From Bacillota bacterium (lineage in GTDB: Bacteria > Bacillota > Bacilli > Alicyclobacillales > Alicyclobacillaceae), in the NCBI GenBank assembly GCA_021816665.1, contig JAKAXI010000120.1, positions 1-6,288 of the forward strand: a stretch of 6,288 bases of DNA, read 5' to 3'. This document shows, one piece after another, positions 1-5,887 of the stretch (position 1 is the stretch's first letter; each line of letters opens with the position of its first letter). The position numbers and the translations under genes were made by a program. The notes beneath the pieces were generated by a model, which worked only from the letters and a program-made list of their open reading frames with translations, made no database searches and was not told where the DNA came from.

Positions 1-464
1 AGTTTCTGGTCAACTTGCTGGCGGATCTGATAGACTACGCGCTGTGCGACACCGGCCATGATGTACTGTTGCACGTAGCTGAACAGAGAACTGAACAAAT
101 ATAGCCCAAGCAAAATGACGATGGTGCGCTCGATATAGGCGAAGTCGATTCCGCCGCTACCACCGTGTAATCGGGACATCACGCCCTCAAAAATGCGGGT
201 TGTAGCCCCCCCAAGCACCCGTGGGCTGAAGATGCTGAAAACAGTGCTTGCGATCGCAGCGCCAAATACGACTGTCAGGCGTGGCCACTGAGGTACCATG
301 TAGCCCAAAAAGCGCAGGAGTGTGCGGCGAAAATTCCGTGGTTTTTCTACTGGTCGTCCGATCGCCTGTGGACCGCCGCCGCCAAACCGGCCTTGCGGTC
401 CCCCTCCGGGTCCACCGTGAGAGGATGAGCCTGTCACAGTTTGTGGTCCCCGTCGTGCATTCAT
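1..464 (-). CDS. Heterodimeric ABC exporter, second subunit (N-terminal part only; cut by the left edge)
   Basis: This is the start of a half-size ABC exporter (membrane domain plus ATPase). Only about 154 codons lie in the window, so the ATPase domain is not visible. The ATG at 464-462 overlaps the TGA of the upstream subunit as ATGA. A GAGGGGG ribosome site at 472-478 lies 7 nt before it, so translation is probably coupled. Residues 12-36 are very rich in Gly and Pro (runs such as GGPGGGP and FGGGGP). A VEKPRNFRRTLLRFLGY segment follows, then two hydrophobic spans at about residues 50-80 and 112-140. This lead-in into the first helix resembles the TM288/YfiC-type partner of heterodimeric exporters. 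By family logic it should carry the canonical, catalytically competent ATPase site that complements its degenerate partner. The substrate cannot be told from the sequence. The family assignment is good; the completeness of the gene beyond the edge is unknown. Confidence 0.88.
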   Translation of the reverse strand, partial: MNARRGPQTVTGSSSHGGPGGGPQGRFGGGGPQAIGRPVEKPRNFRRTLLRFLGYMVPQWPRLTVVFGAAIASTVFSIFSPRVLGGATTRIFEGVMSRLHGGSGGIDFAYIERTIVILLGLYLFSSLFSYVQQYIMAGVAQRVVYQIRQQVDQK

Positions 465-2185
465 GCGCTCGCCCCCTCACCGAGTTGCGACTCCACAATC
501 TCGCGGTAGACAGGGCAAGAGGCGAGCAAGGCCTTGTGTGTCCCGATGCCGACAACCGTACCTTCGTCGAGCACAACAATTTGATCTGCGTCCATAACGG
601 TGCCGACTCGCTGCGCAACCATCAGCACCGTCGCATCGGCAGTCTCTTGCCGTAACGCCGTGCGTAACGCCGCGTCCGTTGTGTAGTCGAGTGCCGAAAG
701 GCAGTCGTCGAGAATGTACACAAGAGGGTGACGGACAAGCGCGCGGGCGATCGACAGGCGCTGACGCTGTCCACCTGAGAGGTTTTGCCCACCTTGGGCG
801 AGCTCGGCATCATACGAACCGTCAAGTGCCTCAATGAACTCCGCTGCCTGCGCGACCTCTGCTGCATGTCGAACTTCCTCCAACGTTGCATCTGGACGAC
901 CATAGCGAATGTTGTCTGCAACAGAGCCGCTGAACAAGACTGTCTTTCCAGGCACGTAGCCGATTTTGCTGCGCAGTTCCTCTTGCGAGTAGTTGCGCAC
1001 GTCCACTCCGTCGACAAGGACTTGGCCGCTGTCGACGTCGTAGAAGCGCGGGACAAGGTTCATCAGCGTAGATTTCCCCGCACCTGTGCCGCCGATAATG
1101 GCCGTGACCTGGCCTGGCCGCGCGGAAAAGGAAACGTGGGAGAGCGCGGGTTGCTCCGCTCCAGGGTAGCTGAACGTCACGTCTCTGAACTCGACGAAGC
1201 CATAACTGCTGGAGTGACTCGGAGTCTCTGGATCCTGAATCTCAGGCGACACACTGAGCACTTCGTGGATTCGGTCTGCAGACGCTGTCGCGCGAGGGAA
1301 CATAAAGAACATCATGGAGACCATCAGGACTGCGAACAGGATCTGCATCACGTACTGAATGAACGCCATCAACTGGCCAACGAGCATGGCGCCGTGGTTA
1401 ATCTGCTTGGCACCAAACCAGAGAATCGCTACGGTTGACACGTTCACGATGAGCATCATTAATGGCATCATCAGTGCCATCAAACGGTTGACCTGGACCG
1501 CTGTGTCAGTAAGGTCGCGGTTCGCAACGTTAAAACGCGCCTCCTCGTAATCTGCACGGCCAAATGAACGGATCACTCGGACGCCGGTGAGTGATTCCCG
1601 TAGCACGCGGTTGATGCGGTCGATCTTCTTTTGCATCGACCGAAACAGTGTCACCCCTCTGCGCATGACCAAGAAGATGGCGATGCTAAGCACGGGGATG
1701 ACCACAACAATAATCAGCGACAGTTTGGCATCTGTGGTCACTGCCATGATGATCCCGCCGATGGCCGTCATCGGTGCAAGCACCATCAGCCGCAGCATCA
1801 TATTGACAAGTTGCTGCACCTGCGTGATGTCATTTGTGGTGCGCGTGATGAGCGAAGCCGCGCCTAGTTGGTCAAACTCGTGCAAGGAAAACTGCTCGAC
1901 CTTCGAAAACACCAGACTGCGCAAAGTCCTGCCAAAGCTCGACGATACGTCCGATGACAAGTAACTGGCCGCAATCGAACAGCCCACACCGCCGATGGAG
2001 ACGAGGAGCATCAGGACACCGATGTGCAGGATGTAGGGAATGTTGCCTTGAACAATGCCAATATCCACGACATTTTGCATCAGATTCGGCAAGTACAACG
2101 TCGACATGGATTGAAGAAAAATGAGTACAAGTACCCCGACAATAGCCAGGCTGTGCGGCGATAAATAATGCAGCAGTTTTCGCAC
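461..2185 (-). CDS. Heterodimeric ABC exporter subunit with degenerate ATPase site (TM287/YfiB-like)
   Basis: A 574-residue half-transporter of normal length for type IV ABC exporters. Six membrane helices lie at about residues 13-36, 50-76, 132-150, 155-175, 235-260 and 272-297. The ATPase domain runs from about 330 to 570. It has A-loop Tyr340, Walker A GGTGAGKST (365-373), signature LSGGQ (469-473), Walker B ending ILDD (491-494) and a D-loop SALD. The catalytic Glu is replaced by Asp494 and the H-loop His by Gln525. These two changes are the known hallmark of the weak site in heterodimeric exporters such as TM287/288, BmrCD and LmrCD. Unusually, the Q-loop Gln is Gly413 (YVPGKTVLF). The start is GTG at 2185-2183. 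A GGGGGTGA ribosome site at 2192-2199, one mismatch from the anti-SD complement, sits 6 nt upstream. The gene ends in an ATGA overlap with its partner. The likely role is ATP-driven export of drugs, lipids or peptides from the cytoplasmic membrane; the substrate is unknown. Confidence 0.93.
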   Translation of the reverse strand: MRKLLHYLSPHSLAIVGVLVLIFLQSMSTLYLPNLMQNVVDIGIVQGNIPYILHIGVLMLLVSIGGVGCSIAASYLSSDVSSSFGRTLRSLVFSKVEQFSLHEFDQLGAASLITRTTNDITQVQQLVNMMLRLMVLAPMTAIGGIIMAVTTDAKLSLIIVVVIPVLSIAIFLVMRRGVTLFRSMQKKIDRINRVLRESLTGVRVIRSFGRADYEEARFNVANRDLTDTAVQVNRLMALMMPLMMLIVNVSTVAILWFGAKQINHGAMLVGQLMAFIQYVMQILFAVLMVSMMFFMFPRATASADRIHEVLSVSPEIQDPETPSHSSSYGFVEFRDVTFSYPGAEQPALSHVSFSARPGQVTAIIGGTGAGKSTLMNLVPRFYDVDSGQVLVDGVDVRNYSQEELRSKIGYVPGKTVLFSGSVADNIRYGRPDATLEEVRHAAEVAQAAEFIEALDGSYDAELAQGGQNLSGGQRQRLSIARALVRHPLVYILDDCLSALDYTTDAALRTALRQETADATVLMVAQRVGTVMDADQIVVLDEGTVVGIGTHKALLASCPVYREIVESQLGEGASA

Positions 2186-2212
2186 TGAAGGTCACCCCCG
2201 ATAGGCGCGCCA

Positions 2213-2237
2213 AGCCTGCCAAGTTAGACGGCAGGCT
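2213..2237. repeat. Perfect 8-bp inverted repeat in the leader of the ABC exporter operon
   Basis: The arms AGCCTGCC (2213-2220) and GGCAGGCT (2230-2237) are exact reverse complements separated by 9 nt. The repeat lies 28 nt upstream of the exporter GTG start and downstream of the candidate promoter, so it would be in the 5' untranslated RNA. No T-run follows it on either strand, so it is not an intrinsic terminator. It could be an operator for a dimeric repressor or an RNA hairpin. Beside it, at 2204-2211, is the palindrome GGCGCGCC. Confidence 0.6.
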
Positions 2238-2281
2238 ACGAAGCCACCCGTGCTGATGGACGCAGCCTTATCCTCGCTTTT

Positions 2282-2310
2282 ATTTTAATCAATAAATCAT
2301 TGGCTGGAAA
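2282..2310 (-). promoter_or_regulatory. Candidate sigma-A promoter for the ABC exporter operon
   Basis: Read on the minus strand, -35 TTTCCA (2310-2305; 4 of 6 consensus bases) and -10 TAAAAT (2287-2282; 5 of 6) are separated by exactly 17 nt. They sit in a locally AT-rich stretch of an otherwise GC-rich intergenic region. Transcription would start near 2275, giving a leader of about 90 nt that contains the inverted repeat. This is inferred from motif match only. Confidence 0.4.
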
Positions 2311-2395
2311 GAGTGCAACCCCCTCCACGCCAAGTGAAGTCTGCGCTATGATGGTGACTATGACGCAGTTGGGAGGCGGGGGAGCGGGCGTGCTC

Positions 2396-3322
2396 ATGGA
2401 AGCGTCACTGCAGACTTCGGAAGCTGTGGTCCGACCCGGCCGCAGGAGGTTGCCGCGGTCGTGGTTTATCGGGATCGGATCGATCGTGTTGGTGACCGCG
2501 ATCTGGGGGTTTAGCAACATCGTCATGCTACGCAGCGAAATGGTGATGTCCCCAGTCGTCATGCTGTGGTTCCGCTTCAGTGCAGGAGCAGTGTTGTTCA
2601 TGCCGTGGGTGCTGCGGCGCCGCTTCTTGCCTCGCGACCTCGCTCTCGGCATTGGAACCGGATTTATGCTCGGTATTCCCGTGCTCTGGCAGACATGGAG
2701 CATGTACACGATTTCGGTTGATCAAGTTGCCTTCTTGACCGCGATGTACGTCATTTTTACGCCGCTCGGTGTCGCTCTGTTGCGCAGAAGACTCCCTAAG
2801 CCACTCGTCTGGGTTGCCGCGGTTGCAAGTGTCTGTGGGATGGCTTTGCTGCTCGGACGGATATCGCTCCATTTGCACATTGGGGTCCTCTGGTCTCTGC
2901 TCGCCGCAGCCGGGTTATCTGCTCAAATCATCGGTACTACCAGCTTATCCAAACGCATGACTTCAGTCGAACAGGCAGGTTTGCAGTCACTCGGAGCGGG
3001 CGTCTCGATGTCAATCATTATGTTGGTCCAAGGGCTGCTTCACTCAAGTATCTACAAAGGGTTGTTTCACTGGACGGGCACAGAGTGGGCGGCCATGCTG
3101 TTCCTCGCTGTGGTGGCAACCGTGATCGCAGTTTTCTTGCAGGCTCGGGGGCAAGCGCGCGTCACAGCGACCGAAGCCGCGCTCGCTTTCAACATGGAAC
3201 CCGTTTGGACAGCCGTGTTCGCGTGGTTGCTGCTGGGAGAAGGCCTGAGTGCAGTGCAAGGCCTCGGCGCGTTGCTGATCATTGCGAGTCTCAGCGTTGT
3301 CTCAGTCGCTGAGGAGAGTTGA
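2396..3322 (+). CDS. EamA/DMT-family membrane transporter
   Basis: A polytopic membrane protein of the drug/metabolite transporter superfamily with two tandem EamA repeats and about ten predicted helices. The first repeat opens with VTAIWGFSNIVML at the first helix, followed by the WFRFSAGAVLF segment. The second holds the signature EPVWTAVFAWLLLGE (about residues 268-282), followed by a hydrophobic GLGALLIIASLSVV end. Family members export amino acids, nucleotides or other small metabolites; nothing here fixes the substrate. The start is uncertain. The frame stays open upstream to a TTG at 2300, with ATGs at 2348, 2351 and 2360. I chose the ATG at 2396, which gives 308 residues, the usual family length. 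It has GGGGGAG at 2378-2384 upstream, though the spacer of 11 nt is long; a GTG at 2390 is the alternative. The cytoplasmic N terminus is Arg-rich (RRRLPRS). The YlmA-like ATPase gene follows after 22 nt, so the two are probably cotranscribed. Confidence 0.88.
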   Translation: MEASLQTSEAVVRPGRRRLPRSWFIGIGSIVLVTAIWGFSNIVMLRSEMVMSPVVMLWFRFSAGAVLFMPWVLRRRFLPRDLALGIGTGFMLGIPVLWQTWSMYTISVDQVAFLTAMYVIFTPLGVALLRRRLPKPLVWVAAVASVCGMALLLGRISLHLHIGVLWSLLAAAGLSAQIIGTTSLSKRMTSVEQAGLQSLGAGVSMSIIMLVQGLLHSSIYKGLFHWTGTEWAAMLFLAVVATVIAVFLQARGQARVTATEAALAFNMEPVWTAVFAWLLLGEGLSAVQGLGALLIIASLSVVSVAEES

Positions 3323-3344
3323 GAAATCGGGGGGATGACCGGGA

Positions 3345-4139
3345 ATGAGTGAGTCAGTTATTCGCTTGCAAGGCGTCACCTATCGCAATCCAGAACCCAT
3401 CGTTCGTGACGTGGATTGGGAAGTCAAGGCAGGACAGCACTGGGTGGTCTTGGGCAACAACGGATCAGGCAAGACGACACTGCTCAATCTCGTCAACGGC
3501 TACCTGTGGCCGACGCGTGGCGCGATTGAAGTTCTCGGTCACCGTTTTGGCGAGGTGGACCTGCGGGACGTTCGCAAGCACATCGGATGGGTCAGCAACG
3601 CATTCGCTGAGCGGGTCTACGCTTCACATCCAACCGACGCGGTGATTGACGTCGTCGCGAGCGGGAAGTTCGCCTCCATCGGCCTGTACGATGTACCGAC
3701 AGACGCGGACCGCAAACGTGCGGAGTCACTGTTGGCGGAGTTCGGAGCCGGTCCGTTGGCCGGCCGCAGGTATTTTGCACTGTCCCAGGGTGAGAAGCAG
3801 CGCGTGCTGCTCGCACGCGCGTGGATGGCTGACCCGAAGCTCTTGATTTTGGACGAGCCATGTACAGGGCTTGACCTGTTTGCACGGGAAACACTGCTGG
3901 CAGCCGTCAGTCGACTCGCACAGGCGCAAGGCGGTCCGACATTGGTCTATGTCACGCACCACCCAGACGAGGTGCTGCCCGTGTTTACCCATGCACTGCT
4001 CGTGCGAAACGGTGCGATCCACTACGCAGGGACCAAGGAAGAAGCGCTCACCAGTCGCCAACTCAGTGAAGCGTTCGGCGTACCGCTTGAAGTCAACTGG
4101 CAGGACGGGCGCCCGTTTATCCGAGTGTTGGCCAGTTAG
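3345..4139 (+). CDS. ylmA: Orphan ABC ATPase, YlmA/ModF-like (COG1119 type)
   Basis: A stand-alone cytoplasmic ABC ATPase of 264 residues with no membrane domain. Walker A is GNNGSGKTT (37-45), the signature is LSQGE (146-150), Walker B is LLILDEP with Glu171, and the H-loop has His205. All catalytic residues are therefore present. The Q-loop reads IGWVSNAF (80-87), lacking the usual Gln. As I recall, a Ser-containing sequence here is typical of the YlmA/ModF group. The segments GQHWVVLG and SGKFASIGLYD also recall Bacillus YlmA. Family members are named after molybdate transport or photorepair, but their role is poorly known. No permease or binding-protein gene lies next to it, and an EamA transporter gene precedes it by 22 nt. 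The ATG at 3345 has a G-rich ribosome site (GGGGGG at 3329-3334). Its TAG stop overlaps the convergent VOC gene. The symbol is by resemblance, not proven orthology. Confidence 0.87.
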   Translation: MSESVIRLQGVTYRNPEPIVRDVDWEVKAGQHWVVLGNNGSGKTTLLNLVNGYLWPTRGAIEVLGHRFGEVDLRDVRKHIGWVSNAFAERVYASHPTDAVIDVVASGKFASIGLYDVPTDADRKRAESLLAEFGAGPLAGRRYFALSQGEKQRVLLARAWMADPKLLILDEPCTGLDLFARETLLAAVSRLAQAQGGPTLVYVTHHPDEVLPVFTHALLVRNGAIHYAGTKEEALTSRQLSEAFGVPLEVNWQDGRPFIRVLAS

Positions 4140-4534
4140 TACATCATGCGGTCGTCAAAGTAGTACTTAAACTCGAGCAGGTTGTTTGACGGGTCAATGA
4201 GGAAAAATGTCAGGTGCTCTTCAATTAAACCTTCGAAGCGGTGGCCGATATCTTCAAAAAACGGGATCTCCCGCTGTTTTGCGAGCTTGTACAAATTGTC
4301 AAAGGACTGCTTGTCTTTAAACGTGATCCCGAAATGCCGTGGATACATCTTTGGTTCTGTGGCGTAGTCGTTTGACAGGTGACAAACGACTTGGTCGCCA
4401 AAAAAGTCGAGGGTGATGCGGTCCGCGTATCGGCGAGCAAGTTTGCAACCGAGCTTCGTTACATAAAAGTCGTACGTTTCGTCTAAGTCACGAGCCGGGA
4501 CGGCTAAGTGAAAGACGTTGTGCATGTCGCGCAC
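4136..4534 (-). CDS. VOC-fold metalloprotein, putative extradiol-dioxygenase-like (COG3565-like)
   Basis: A small cytoplasmic protein of 132 residues with one pair of beta-alpha-beta-beta-beta modules (glyoxalase/bleomycin-resistance/dioxygenase superfamily). Module 1 starts HNVFHLAVPARDLDETYDFY and module 2 starts YPRHFGITF. Three likely metal ligands are visible at the canonical places: His9, His67 and Glu121 (in NNLLEFKYY). This His-His-Glu pattern is that of Fe(II)- or Mn(II)-type VOC enzymes. The DFFGDQVVCHL and HLTFFLIDPSNNLLEFK segments recall the COG3565 group of predicted dioxygenases, for which I know no firm substrate. I chose the GTG at 4534 because a perfect GGAGGT (4544-4549) lies 9 nt upstream; the ATG at 4525 would leave an 18-nt gap. 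The gene lies 22 nt after phosphosulfolactate synthase, so it is likely in the same mRNA and may act in the same pathway. Its TAA overlaps the ylmA-like stop on the other strand. Confidence 0.85.
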   Translation of the reverse strand: MRDMHNVFHLAVPARDLDETYDFYVTKLGCKLARRYADRITLDFFGDQVVCHLSNDYATEPKMYPRHFGITFKDKQSFDNLYKLAKQREIPFFEDIGHRFEGLIEEHLTFFLIDPSNNLLEFKYYFDDRMMY

Positions 4535-4543
4535 CAGGTGAGC

Positions 4544-4549
4544 ACCTCC
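4544..4549 (-). promoter_or_regulatory. Ribosome binding site that decides the VOC gene start
   Basis: GGAGGT on the minus strand lies 9 nt from the GTG at 4534 and 18 nt from the first in-frame ATG at 4525. This favours the GTG start. It sits in the 22-nt gap after the synthase stop codon. Confidence 0.65.
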
Positions 4550-4556
4550 ACAGAGA

Positions 4557-5345
4557 TCAGCTGTTTTCAAACAGCATAAATGTATCGGAGCGCAGGCCGA
4601 GCCGTAGAGTTTCGACGCCAATTACGTCTGTGAAGGCGACATTGGCGAGATTCACTTGGCTGCCTGCCTTTTCAATGAAGTAGGTCTGTAGCGTTTTATT
4701 CGGCGCTTCGAAGATAATCCGACTGTGCTCAATCCCAGAATCCAGGATCTCCTCGATTAAGCCGTAACGGACTTCCCCGTTCGTTCTGCAGATCCCGCCT
4801 GTTCCCGATTCTCTAGCCTCGGTGATGACTTTGGAGGCACCAGCTTCAAGGTCTTGTCTCATGAACTCGATCCAGCGAACAGGGGAGAGGTTGATCGACT
4901 TCTGCTGATCCTTGTAGCCGACTTCACTCAGGACCAAAAAGTCCCTCGCAAACTCGTGCACTAACTCTGCCTTTGCCTGGTTGCTCAAGTCAATCGTGCC
5001 ATTAGACAATTCAACGTATCGGCAGCCGTATTGGTGGCAATAGCGCTTGTAGGCGTCGACTTTACCCTGAATGAAAAACTTTTCGAACAACGTACCGCCA
5101 AAAAAGTAATCAATGCCGTGTGTTCTCAACGAGTCAATCTTGGCTCCAATGTGATCAGACACAATGGAGGTTCCCCACCCGAATTTAACCAAGTCAACAT
5201 ACTTGTGACCCGACTCAATCATGTCCTGGAAGTAACGCAGTGGTACGCCGTTGTCAATCAGTACGGTCCACCCGTCTTCTCGTGGTTTCGGCGGGCGAGA
5301 TGGCAGAAGGAGATTGTCTTCCCCCTGGAGTACGTCCTCAATCAT
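4557..5345 (-). CDS. comA: Phosphosulfolactate synthase (ComA/YitD family)
   Basis: This cytoplasmic TIM-barrel enzyme is expected to add sulfite to phosphoenolpyruvate, giving (2R)-phospho-3-sulfolactate, with Mg2+. That is the first step to sulfolactate, and to coenzyme M in methanogens. Family blocks appear in order: LIDNG (29-33), KFGWGTS (54-60), FFGGTLFEK (81-89), ELSNGT (112-117), SEVG (140-143), ITEARESGTGGI (174-185), IFEAPNKTLQ (211-220), VNLAN (231-235) and LRLGLRSDTF (247-256). The match to Bacillus YitD is close along the whole length as I recall it. I chose the ATG at 5345 (262 residues, near the usual 250-260). GGAAGGGAG lies upstream but at a long 12-nt spacing, so the start is not certain. 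An in-frame ATG at 5414 would add 23 residues without a ribosome site. No ComB-type phosphatase gene is in the window; the next gene is a VOC protein. In bacilli the product can be the spore compound sulfolactate. The symbol follows archaeal usage and is unrelated to the competence regulator ComA. Confidence 0.92.
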   Translation of the reverse strand: MIEDVLQGEDNLLLPSRPPKPREDGWTVLIDNGVPLRYFQDMIESGHKYVDLVKFGWGTSIVSDHIGAKIDSLRTHGIDYFFGGTLFEKFFIQGKVDAYKRYCHQYGCRYVELSNGTIDLSNQAKAELVHEFARDFLVLSEVGYKDQQKSINLSPVRWIEFMRQDLEAGASKVITEARESGTGGICRTNGEVRYGLIEEILDSGIEHSRIIFEAPNKTLQTYFIEKAGSQVNLANVAFTDVIGVETLRLGLRSDTFMLFENS

Positions 5346-5547
5346 CCTTGCTTCGGACTCCCTTCCTGTATCTATCCGAGTCTGCAGGCCAAGCCTTAGT
5401 GGACAGTATGACATGATTCCGACGCGATTGAAATGACCATGACGTCACATTTGGAGGAATTGTTCACATAATCAGGTTCGAACAGTATGCATCCGCAACA
5501 GACGACAACAAGAGATTGGTGTACTGGACTTAGTTTGCGTAATGGAC
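5346..5547. other. Intergenic region between the comA-type gene and the tRNA promoter
   Basis: About 200 bp with no supported gene. It must hold the promoter for the divergent synthase/VOC unit, but I find no convincing -35/-10 pair. It does hold the 8-bp palindromes TGACGTCA (5440-5447) and GTTCGAAC (5476-5483). A weak TGTTC/GAACA inverted repeat spans 5461-5484, and ACAGTATG occurs twice (5403-5410 and 5482-5489). These are possible operator sites, with no proof. Confidence 0.35.
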
Positions 5548-5576
5548 CTGATTAAATGAGGAAATCGTGCTATATT
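5548..5576 (+). promoter_or_regulatory. Candidate extended -10 promoter of tRNA-Leu
   Basis: A -10 element TATATT (5571-5576) is directly preceded by TGC, forming an extended -10. A weak -35, CTGATT (5548-5553), lies 17 nt upstream. The expected start near 5583 would give a 5' leader of about 40 nt before the tRNA. The element lies in the most AT-rich stretch of the region. Confidence 0.5.
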
Positions 5577-5623
5577 ATATTGGTCAGGGAAGAGGATGTC
5601 CGACTCGTTCCTGTTCAATGTGC

Positions 5624-5710
5624 GCCGGGGTGGCGGAATCGGCAGACGCAGCAGACTTAAAATCTGCCGGGGGTAACCCCGTACGGGTTCAAGTCCCGTC
5701 CTCGGCACCA
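5624..5710 (+). tRNA. tRNA-Leu (anticodon UAA)
   Basis: An 87-nt class II tRNA with a fully paired cloverleaf. The acceptor GCCGGGG (5624-5630) pairs with CCTCGGC (5700-5706, one G-T pair), followed by discriminator A and an encoded CCA. The anticodon stem GCAGA/TCTGC (5651-5655/5663-5667) encloses the loop CTTAAAA with TAA at 5658-5660. A long variable arm has GGGG and CCCC sides. The T arm is ACGGG-TTCAAGT-CCCGT. It reads UUA and, by wobble, UUG codons. It appears to be a single-gene unit with its own promoter and terminator. Confidence 0.97.
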
Positions 5711-5717
5711 AGCGTGG

Positions 5718-5760
5718 CGCGGCTTTGCAGACATTTTGCAGAGCCGCGTTTTCCTTTGTT
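5718..5760 (+). terminator. Rho-independent terminator after tRNA-Leu
   Basis: A 12-bp stem is formed by 5718-5729 and 5737-5748 with one G-T wobble and a 7-nt loop (GACATTT). It is followed by a T-rich tract (TTTTCCTTTGTT, 5749-5760). It begins 8 nt after the CCA end of the tRNA and should end the tRNA transcript. Confidence 0.88.
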
Positions 5761-5887
5761 CCGTTTATTTGCAACCCTTTAGTCGCGCAATGACTTCAAT
5801 AACGTCTCGCCAGACCGCGACGACGCGCACGAGTTTCGCAGACCACAGTGGGTTGAATATGTCTTGGTGTCATACGGACGCAGGCAC

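Noticed and set aside
248..655. Plus-strand open frame opposite the ABC exporter junction
   Set aside because: It lies antisense to two clearly recognised ABC subunits and has low-complexity, Arg-rich composition without family features.
785..1438. 217-codon plus-strand open frame
   Set aside because: It is a shadow of the ATPase and membrane domains on the minus strand, with no ribosome site or recognisable motif.
2347..2352. TATGAT as a -10 box for the EamA gene
   Set aside because: It fits the -10 consensus at 5 of 6 bases, but no acceptable -35 lies 16-18 nt upstream and there is no extended -10.
2300..2395. N-terminal extension of the EamA protein from a TTG at 2300
   Set aside because: There is no ribosome site before the TTG, it overlaps the candidate minus-strand promoter, and it would make the protein longer than usual for the family.
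3323..3344. Possible terminator or promoter between the EamA and YlmA-like genes
   Set aside because: The 22-nt gap holds only a G-rich ribosome site, with no hairpin, T-run or -10 element.
5432..5523. Open frame in the region upstream of the tRNA, ending in KRLVYWT
   Set aside because: It has no start codon at a usable distance from the GGAGGA at 5453-5458, and GGAGGA there is followed only by a TTG that meets a stop after two codons.
5472..5774. Minus-strand 100-codon open frame across the tRNA
   Set aside because: It runs through the tRNA-Leu gene and its terminator; the tRNA fold is unambiguous.
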